64,000 nucleotides of DNA from Fibrobacterota bacterium. GTDB taxonomy: Bacteria > Fibrobacterota > Chitinivibrionia > Chitinivibrionales > Chitinispirillaceae. The translations under genes were made by a program, and so were the position numbers. Positions 58,012 to 64,000 of this stretch are shown one piece after another. The stretch lies in the NCBI GenBank assembly GCA_023412475.1, contig JAEYNR010000059.1, positions 1 to 64,000 of the forward strand. The letters are read 5' to 3'. Each line of letters starts with the position of its first letter. Position 1 is the stretch's first letter. Under the pieces are notes generated by a model, which worked only from the letters and a program-made list of their open reading frames with translations, searched no databases and was not told the origin of the DNA.

Positions 58012-59928
58012 ATGAAAATCTTTGTTCCCGGACGAATCTGCCTTTTTGGTGAACATACCGATTGGGCTGGCGGTTATCGCCGAATAAATGGCGCACTGGA
58101 GAAAGGTTATACCCTGATCAGTGGAACCAATCAGGGGCTTTATGCTGAAATTAAAGCTCATCCTTCAAAGTTAATTTTCAAAACCACACTCACCGATCAG
58201 GTTTTTGAAATCCCGATGAACCGTGATGCTCTGCTTAAAGAGGCTCAGAAAGGTGGAATCTTCAGCTATGTGGCAGGTGTAGCTTATCAGGTTCTTACTC
58301 ATTACAGGGTGCATGGACTGGAGATAAACAATTTTAAGACTGATCTGCCGGTAAAAAAGGGACTCTCTTCCAGCGCTGCAACCACAATTCTAGTGGCCCG
58401 CGCATTTAACCGCATCTATGACCTGAAAATGACTATCCGCGGAGAGATGGAGTTTGGATATCTGGGTGAAATCACCACGCCATCTCGTTGCGGCCGGATG
58501 GACCAAGGATGTGCCTATGGAGATCGCCCGATTGTGATGACTTTTGACGGTGACCGGGTCGATGTCGAGGAAGTAGCCGTTGGGGGGGATTTTTATTTCG
58601 TGATTGTTGACTTGTGTGCTGGAAAAGACACCAAAGAGATCCTAAGCAAACTCAATAAATGCTACCCTTTCGCAGATAATGAAATGCAGAGTGCAGTCCA
58701 GGAGTATCTGGGTAACATCAGCGCATCAATAACCAGAAGTGCTGTCGATGCAATAAAAAAGGGAGATGCGGCTACTCTGGGTAAATTAATGACCCAGTCT
58801 CAGGCTGAGTTTGACAAGGCTTGCATGCCGGTATGCCCCTCTCAGCTCACTTCACCAGTACTTCATAAACTTCTGTCATGGCCTCCAATTCAGCCTTACA
58901 TTCTGGGAGGCAAAGGGGTGGGTTCACAGGGTGACGGGACCGCGCAACTTCTGGTTAAGGATCGCCAGACACAGGAACAGGTGATCAAAATCATCGAATC
59001 TGAACTTAAAATGCAATGTCTCAGCCTTACCTTGTCATCGGCTAAAAAAGTACGTAAGGCCGTTATTCCGGCTGCCGGCTTTGGAACACGACTTTTTCCG
59101 GCAACTAAGGCTGTGAAAAAGGAACTCTTTCCGATTATTGGCAAAGATGGAGTTGTTAAACCAGTAATTCAGGCGATAGTTGAAGAGGCCCTCAGTGGTG
59201 ACATCGAAGAAATCTGTGTAATCGTACAAAAAGGTGACCGGGAGATCTTTGAGGATTTTTTCCATACACCCCCACCAGTTGAGCACTTCGCCAAACTTTC
59301 TAAAGAAGCTCAAAAGATATCTGAATATATCATTGAAATAGGCCATAAGATAACATTCATCGAACAGGAAACTCAGAATGGTTTCGGGGATGCAGTCTAC
59401 TGCGCAAAACAGTGGGTCGGTAATGAACCGTTTCTTCTTATGCTTGGCGATCACCTGTATGCTTCTGATAACGACACCTCTTGCACACGTCAACTGCTGG
59501 ATGTCTACGAAAAGTACGGGCGCAGTGTTGTCGGGCTCAAACTTACACCCGCTGAACTTATCCGCCACTTCGGAACAGTCACCGGTACCTGGGTAGAGGA
59601 TCAGTCGGTTATAGCTATTACCGAGTTTGCGGAAAAACCGGATGCGGTCTATGCAGCCGAACATTTGCGAATGGAAAATATGCCCGATGACCAGTATTGT
59701 ACCGTCTTTGGCCAGTATGTGCTTTCTCCCCGCATATTCGAATTTCTGGAGGAGAAAATAAGTAACAATATTCGCGAAAAAGGTGAATTCCAGCTTACCT
59801 CCTGTCTTGACACACTACGACTCGAGGAGGGATTCATGGGCTATCTGGTGCAGGGAAGAAGATTTGATATTGGTCTTCCCTATGCCTATCTGCAGTCACT
59901 GGGAGAGTTTGCTGGTTGTTATATTTAG
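58012..59928 (+). CDS. Fused GHMP sugar kinase and UTP-sugar-1-phosphate uridylyltransferase-like protein
   Basis: Residues about 1-340 are a GHMP kinase: VPGRICLFGEHTDWAGGY, the ATP loop PVKKGLSSSAATT and GSQGDGTAQLLV near the C-terminal end. Residues about 344-638 are a GalU-like nucleotidyltransferase: IPAAGFGTRLFPATKAVKKEL, then LLMLGDHLYASD and EKGEFQLTSCLD. A chain of this type could phosphorylate a sugar at C1 and then activate it to a nucleotide sugar, as Bacteroides Fkp does for fucose. The kinase shape suggests a hexuronate or galactose-like sugar, and the transferase suggests UTP, but substrates are not shown. The usual PKE in the transferase motif reads KKE here. It is flanked by unrelated genes. 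Confidence 0.85.
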   Translation: MKIFVPGRICLFGEHTDWAGGYRRINGALEKGYTLISGTNQGLYAEIKAHPSKLIFKTTLTDQVFEIPMNRDALLKEAQKGGIFSYVAGVAYQVLTHYRVHGLEINNFKTDLPVKKGLSSSAATTILVARAFNRIYDLKMTIRGEMEFGYLGEITTPSRCGRMDQGCAYGDRPIVMTFDGDRVDVEEVAVGGDFYFVIVDLCAGKDTKEILSKLNKCYPFADNEMQSAVQEYLGNISASITRSAVDAIKKGDAATLGKLMTQSQAEFDKACMPVCPSQLTSPVLHKLLSWPPIQPYILGGKGVGSQGDGTAQLLVKDRQTQEQVIKIIESELKMQCLSLTLSSAKKVRKAVIPAAGFGTRLFPATKAVKKELFPIIGKDGVVKPVIQAIVEEALSGDIEEICVIVQKGDREIFEDFFHTPPPVEHFAKLSKEAQKISEYIIEIGHKITFIEQETQNGFGDAVYCAKQWVGNEPFLLMLGDHLYASDNDTSCTRQLLDVYEKYGRSVVGLKLTPAELIRHFGTVTGTWVEDQSVIAITEFAEKPDAVYAAEHLRMENMPDDQYCTVFGQYVLSPRIFEFLEEKISNNIREKGEFQLTSCLDTLRLEEGFMGYLVQGRRFDIGLPYAYLQSLGEFAGCYI

Positions 59929-59976
59929 GTATAAGCCCTTGTGAGGTTTCAGTTTTGTTTTACAAGGCAGTGTGAT

Positions 59977-60047
59977 TTCCGGGAAGGGTTCCCCAGAGGT
60001 GATTTTTCATCTTTTAAACCTTTTATCTCTGGGGCGCCTTTCCGGAA
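59977..60047. terminator. Long imperfect hairpin after the fusion gene
   Basis: TTCCGGGAAGG and CCCCAGAG on the left pair with CTCTGGGG and CCTTTCCGGAA on the right, with a bulge between and a loop of about 30 bases. It lies 48 bases past the fusion-gene stop and directly beside the pentapeptide remnant. It may end transcription or be an insertion-element end. Confidence 0.55.
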
Positions 60048-60310
60048 TTAAAATTCTAAACCGCTCGGGCGTAATGACAATGCACCTCGGTATTCTTTCG
60101 AGTATGATAATAATAAGGTGTTTTCTGCGCCTATAAAATTACACCCGAAAAGATCTGAATCTAAAAACCAGACACCTTCGAGGTCGGCGCCTCTGAATGT
60201 TAGTTCTTTTCTTTCCTTATAACATATTGTATTCCCAAAGATAATTCTGTGCGTGTTGAGCGTGGTCAGTGTATACCTTTTTCGCTGTCGGGTGATAAAA
60301 CGCTCATTAA
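60048..60310 (-). pseudogene. Pentapeptide-repeat protein remnant
   Basis: On the minus strand a frame of about 90 codons ends in TAA at 60048-60050. It contains the pentapeptide pattern FRGADLEGVWFLDSDLFGCN followed by FIGAEN. No ATG, GTG or TTG start with a ribosome site is visible, and the upstream end runs into the transposase remnant. Pentapeptide repeats form a right-handed beta helix. The gene looks truncated at its 5' side. Confidence 0.5.
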
Positions 60311-60559
60311 AGACGCAACTATGAGCTATACGACCCTCTGCATTGCCCTAAGTGCGGCGGTACCATGAAGATCATCAGTTTCATGGAAGACGATGCCGTG
60401 ATTGAGCGAATTCTCAAACATTGCGGCAAGTGGAAGGTGGGTATTGCACGATTGCCATCCATCTCAGGTACTACCGCTCCGGTGACGGTTGCTGATCCCG
60501 ACAAAAAGTCGGACAAACTTGGCAAACCAGATCAAAGCACTTTCAAAAGATTCAATTGA
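60311..60559 (+). pseudogene. IS91-type transposase C-terminal remnant
   Basis: The frame opens after a TAA at 60308-60310 and reads YDPLHCPKCGGTMKIISFME, then DDAVIERILKHCGKW. This zinc-knuckle plus 'IEDxxVIxRIL' tail is the C-terminal end of IS91/IS801-type transposases. The catalytic part is absent. After about residue 70 the frame loses similarity and ends. It marks an old insertion between the fusion gene and the Cys-rich gene. Confidence 0.7.
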
Positions 60560-60636
60560 GAAAAGTATCTCAATTTTATGAGGCTTACTGATAGAAATAA
60601 AAGGTAGAGAATAAAGAAAATTTTAGTGACATTTAC

Positions 60637-60672
60637 AAAAAGAAGAGCGCACATATAAGGTGCGCTCTTCTT
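60637..60672 (-). terminator. Rho-independent terminator of the Cys-rich protein gene
   Basis: AGAAGAGCGCAC (60641-60652) pairs perfectly with GTGCGCTCTTCT (60660-60671) around a seven-base loop. On the minus strand it is followed by TTTT. It lies 25 bases past the stop of the Cys-rich protein gene. Confidence 0.9.
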
Positions 60673-60696
60673 AATTAACCTTTTTTAAACTGAATA

Positions 60697-62943
60697 TTAT
60701 TGAACAAAACCCATTTTATCAATCAAAAATGCTCCGGTTCCATTATTGATATTCAGATCAATTTCAAAAGTACAATCCGAAGCATCGGATCGTAGAACAT
60801 CTAATACATCTTCAGGTATAGTGAATATGGCTGAATTATACTCTTCATAAAAGAAAGTGGTTAACTCCCTCTGATCGATCCACCTGTCGATTATACCATG
60901 TGATGGACAGGAGAATTTTAAGGCCAAAGCGCCAACCCAATACTGATTAGGCTGAGGAGATGGAACGTATAGATCGATATTAATCTTATTAGTAATGTTT
61001 GTCATTTCCCCGGCACTGAAAGAACGACTTTTAATTGGAATAAATCCGCCACCACTAACTGAAATTGCTCCATTCCCCTCTTCAATCGGACTCTGAACAA
61101 TTGAAATCTGGCCTACATCAGAAGTCCAGTCTTCATCATTGTCAAAACTGAATAGTGAATTTCCTGCTACATCAAGATTTCTACTTCCACGTGTATGAAA
61201 AACAGTTCTGGCTTTTACATCACCGGTAAATCTAAGGTTATCAATTCGATAACTATTATTACAACCGGGGTTATTCAAAGCCAGACGCAATTCACAATTT
61301 GGATAATCACCAGCAAACCCATTGTAAACTTCTTCCGGAAGTTCAAAATTCAACGTGTTCCAGCTATCACTCGAAAGCAGGGTAAGTTCCACTTGTCCAA
61401 CCCATGCATTATTGAGATTTGCTTTTGGTATATCAACATACAACTGAACTGCTCCAGGCCAGTTTGGATCTGAGAGCAGTGCCGGAATAAAAACATCAAC
61501 ACTTAAGGTATGAGATATCATACCGAATTCGGTTGTGTTTGTTTTCGGGCTGGTAAAAAGCATGTAGTTACACCCGTCAACACGCATAGACCCATTGCCT
61601 TCTGACTTTACAATAGTATCAGTAGTTAATGTTGTGCCCTCCGGGCCTTTCCATTCCGGCGGATCATCATCAAATGTTGTCCAGGTTGGCTTAGCGACAG
61701 GCACCCTGAAAATTTTACAGTAAAGTTTCTCAATAATATCATTAGTTGTAGAGAATAAAAAATTGGTATTTGTATATGGTTTCCACTGTGCATTTTCGGG
61801 ATCATATGGATTCCAAGCCACTACTCCGCGTTTGCGTGCCCAATCCAGTGTAAGATTTGATATTGTCGGATGCGTAAAACTCTGCATCTGAAGCTCTTCT
61901 TCTGTACAGTTGGTACAGTTTGGATCATCCAGACTGGCTACAGCATCACAGAATACATTCGGATAATCTGTACAGATTTGTGAATAATAATCATCCATGT
62001 ACCCTCTCCATGGTAACAATGAAGCATCAACACCAGCCTTAGTAAATGCATTATCGATATCTGAGGGGCTTTCCATTCCAACAAGTTTGGTTGCCTGAAT
62101 AGTATTATAGAATACATCAAAAGTCTCTATCAGGTTTCCACCAACTTCAGCATCAATTTTCCTTGCTGTTGGTCCAGGTTCGGCAAACAATGCATTACAG
62201 GCCATTAAAATACCGAAATTATGATCTTTATAAAATGCTCCGGTAGTGCTTAAATCCAAGCAGTTGGATGGTACTTCGATTGGCAGTGTTGCAAGTTCTT
62301 TCCCGATAAAAGAGAAGTTGCCATTTATAATATTGTTAAATAATGATTCCAGTTGCGGATTTCCAGCTGATAATTTATTGTACCATACAGAATCCTGCAG
62401 ATCTTCCTTGAGATAAGCGAAGTTAACAAATCCATAATGTCCATACTGTTCAAGCGAGTCGATTGTTCTGTATATAGCAACCACACGGTGTAGATCTTTT
62501 ATCGGCGCTCCAATTTCCGAAGCAATATCACATGCTACTGATGTTAAATAATCGACAATATACTGTTTAAGCTGGTCAAGTGGTTCAAGGATATCATCAA
62601 CAGCATCACAGAGCTTTTTATTAGAGTTGAAATCGAATATATTTTCTATAGTACATGTTGTAAAATCATATACGCAACCTATATGGCATCCGGTGCAACC
62701 GACAATCCCTTCAACTGCACACCAAACAGGAGCGGAGGCAGCGCATGCAGGAGCGGCAGCCCAACAAATAGGATTCATCCCGCAATCAACGCAATCACTT
62801 TCCCTGTCAGCAATGCAGTTCACTATTTTATATGCACAATCATTGACTATACAATCTGTTGCACAAACGCCATCATCAACTGCACATGCCGCTTGGACAA
62901 CAGTTGTTGCAATAGGATAGAGATATAGTTGGGAATAAATCAA
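60697..62943 (-). CDS. Large Cys-rich protein with two carbohydrate-binding-like domains, 5' end damaged
   Basis: The frame opens right after a TGA and its first start-like codon is TTG at 62943, with no ribosome site and no complete signal peptide. Residues 19-97 carry 17 Cys in CxxxC, CxxC and longer spacings (VCATDCIVNDCAYKIVNC; CTGCHIGC). Then comes an all-alpha-looking region (about 110-430) of no recognised family. Two beta-sandwich domains follow (about 440-590 and 600-748), each ending in a strand like YRIDNLRF or FLIDKMGF, the layout of CBM-like modules. Such Cys content suggests an extracellular protein, which would need a signal peptide; its absence suggests that the true 5' end was lost. 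Function unknown. Confidence 0.6.
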   Translation of the reverse strand: MIYSQLYLYPIATTVVQAACAVDDGVCATDCIVNDCAYKIVNCIADRESDCVDCGMNPICWAAAPACAASAPVWCAVEGIVGCTGCHIGCVYDFTTCTIENIFDFNSNKKLCDAVDDILEPLDQLKQYIVDYLTSVACDIASEIGAPIKDLHRVVAIYRTIDSLEQYGHYGFVNFAYLKEDLQDSVWYNKLSAGNPQLESLFNNIINGNFSFIGKELATLPIEVPSNCLDLSTTGAFYKDHNFGILMACNALFAEPGPTARKIDAEVGGNLIETFDVFYNTIQATKLVGMESPSDIDNAFTKAGVDASLLPWRGYMDDYYSQICTDYPNVFCDAVASLDDPNCTNCTEEELQMQSFTHPTISNLTLDWARKRGVVAWNPYDPENAQWKPYTNTNFLFSTTNDIIEKLYCKIFRVPVAKPTWTTFDDDPPEWKGPEGTTLTTDTIVKSEGNGSMRVDGCNYMLFTSPKTNTTEFGMISHTLSVDVFIPALLSDPNWPGAVQLYVDIPKANLNNAWVGQVELTLLSSDSWNTLNFELPEEVYNGFAGDYPNCELRLALNNPGCNNSYRIDNLRFTGDVKARTVFHTRGSRNLDVAGNSLFSFDNDEDWTSDVGQISIVQSPIEEGNGAISVSGGGFIPIKSRSFSAGEMTNITNKINIDLYVPSPQPNQYWVGALALKFSCPSHGIIDRWIDQRELTTFFYEEYNSAIFTIPEDVLDVLRSDASDCTFEIDLNINNGTGAFLIDKMGFVQ

Positions 62944-63049
62944 AAGAATTCATTTTCAATTTTCGTACACTCAATTACAATATTGTTGTTGAAAAAGTAA
63001 AAGGTAGAGATGGTGTTAACCTGCATGTCAAAAACATCAATGAAAAACA

Positions 63050-63976
63050 TCAGACAAAGCCTTCAGAGTTTAATTTGTTCGCGATATTCAGCAAACCAAT
63101 AAATCCATTCTCTTCAACCGGATTTGTTCCATCTGTATGAGTTACTACCAGAATTGTTTCATCCCTTTTTTCACCTTCAAGAACTGTCCACACCGTATGC
63201 ACAGTGGCAGTATCCAGGCTACCCGGAAGTCTAAGGTTTGCCTGAAGATTGTTTTTTGCTGCAGCAACAATCTTTTCGCCTTCATCACCCGCTGCCCAGA
63301 CAGCCGGAATTGAAAAGTAGGGTAATGTGAATGGAACATATTGTCCCGAAGCCAAACCAGTACTCATGTTTTTCCAGACTGCGATGACCCCAAGTGCTCC
63401 TGCTTTATGAAATTTATCAAGTTTCGGCCCGAAAAGAGTACTAGACAACACAGGATTTCTGATCATGACAGGAAGTACATCCTGACCAGACGGGTATTCC
63501 TTTACAACATTAAACAACACATCTGTTGGTATATTTTTATCGGGTACTTCAACTACTGCGATTTTACCTTTTGCTTTTTTATACTTTTTCCCTGATATGT
63601 ATACCAGATTACCAGTTACACCTGTTTTACAAGTAATACCAGAGAATGGATATGCGGAAGCAAGGCCAACAGTTTTATCGCCATCCTTTGTAATAATAGA
63701 CAATGAAATATCATCTACTGTACTGCGGTTGAACAGATGAGGATCACGATAAGGTTTGAGACCAATGGAATCAAATTGCCTGGCAATCCAGTCAATGCAT
63801 ATCTTATGAGCATCACTACCGGTTGTTCTCGTTTCCCACGATGATACAGTCCTTACCCATTCTTCAAGCATGTCAGATTCTATAGTATTGGATGATACGC
63901 TCTCCTGAGATTGTATATGATGACTCATCAGAATAATAGTTACCATAATGAATATTGAGAATTTTCTAAAAGACAT
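63050..63976 (-). pseudogene. M28-family peptidase, truncated after the first metal ligand
   Basis: AAGGAG six bases before the ATG and a signal peptide (IFIMVTIILMSHHIQS) make this a normal 5' end. The product begins an M28 plan: residues 32-70 (ESDMLEEWVRTVSSWETRTTGS), a PA-like inserted domain (about 120-240), then ETILVVTHTDGTNPVEENG with the first metal His/Asp. It stops after 308 residues (LNSEGFV), whereas M28 peptidases need another 150-200 residues for the other metal ligands and catalytic Glu. It is therefore probably inactive. The next gene downstream lacks a proper start, so a deletion or rearrangement may have hit both. Confidence 0.65.
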
Positions 63977-64000
63977 CAGTGCTCCTTTTGCTGCTAAAAG

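Overview
The window looks like chromosomal DNA of an anaerobic, Gram-negative, cellulose-degrading bacterium. The evidence is a bifurcating-type [FeFe] hydrogenase, an indolepyruvate:ferredoxin oxidoreductase, the redox repressor Rex, secreted GH9 and GH8 glycosidases, and secreted proteins whose C-termini resemble Por/type IX sorting domains. That mix fits the Fibrobacterota (Fibrobacter/Chitinispirillum-like lineages) best. The placement is inference: there is no rRNA here and no search was run.

Layout. 1-9.3 kb: a dispersed AT-rich repeat, a short UvrD-like helicase, a HAMP-like membrane protein, a Cys-rich four-helix (DUF326/Csp-like) protein, hrpA, a response regulator, cutA and a secreted C39-like protein. 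9.3-9.98 kb is a decayed stretch. 10-14.3 kb: minus-strand hydrogenase operon (hydC, a small [2Fe-2S] protein, hydB, hydA) divergent from rex, with Rex-box-like sites between. 15.4-21.9 kb: a CorA-type transporter, a DUF2934 protein, iorA-iorB, a response regulator and ptsI. 21.9-30.7 kb: a plant-polysaccharide cluster (GH9, a CBM11-like double-module protein, GH8, a lamin-tail-domain protein). 31-37 kb: a FlgT/LPP20-like secreted protein, ispG, an RmlD-like reductase, two inverted degenerate repeat arrays, tRNA-Ser(TGA) and a DUF2079 membrane protein. 37.5-38 kb: a phased 21-bp repeat array. 38.2-43.3 kb: a PIF1-like helicase with a coding-like tail behind its stop, an NHL-like fragment and a Na/Pi cotransporter.

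43.4-56 kb is a long minus-strand housekeeping run, transcribed in the order thrS-infC-rpmI-rplT-pheS-pheT-zapB-like-zapA-rny-ymdB-xseA-xseB-ispA, followed by tRNA-Val(GAC). 56-64 kb is less stable: a truncated crcB, a secreted orphan, a fused sugar kinase/nucleotidyltransferase, remnants of a pentapeptide-repeat gene and an IS91-type transposase, a Cys-rich protein with no proper start, and a truncated M28 peptidase.

How it fits together (inference): GH9/GH8 and binding modules act on extracellular glucans. Fermentation yields NADH and reduced ferredoxin (IorAB is one ferredoxin source), which HydABC could reoxidise to H2 under Rex control. The observations most worth checking are the 21-bp array, the acidic reading frame after the helicase stop, the AUC start of infC, the HydB N-terminal domain without cysteines, the kinase/uridylyltransferase fusion, the inverted repeat arrays beside tRNA-Ser, and the double-broken junction near 63.0 kb.
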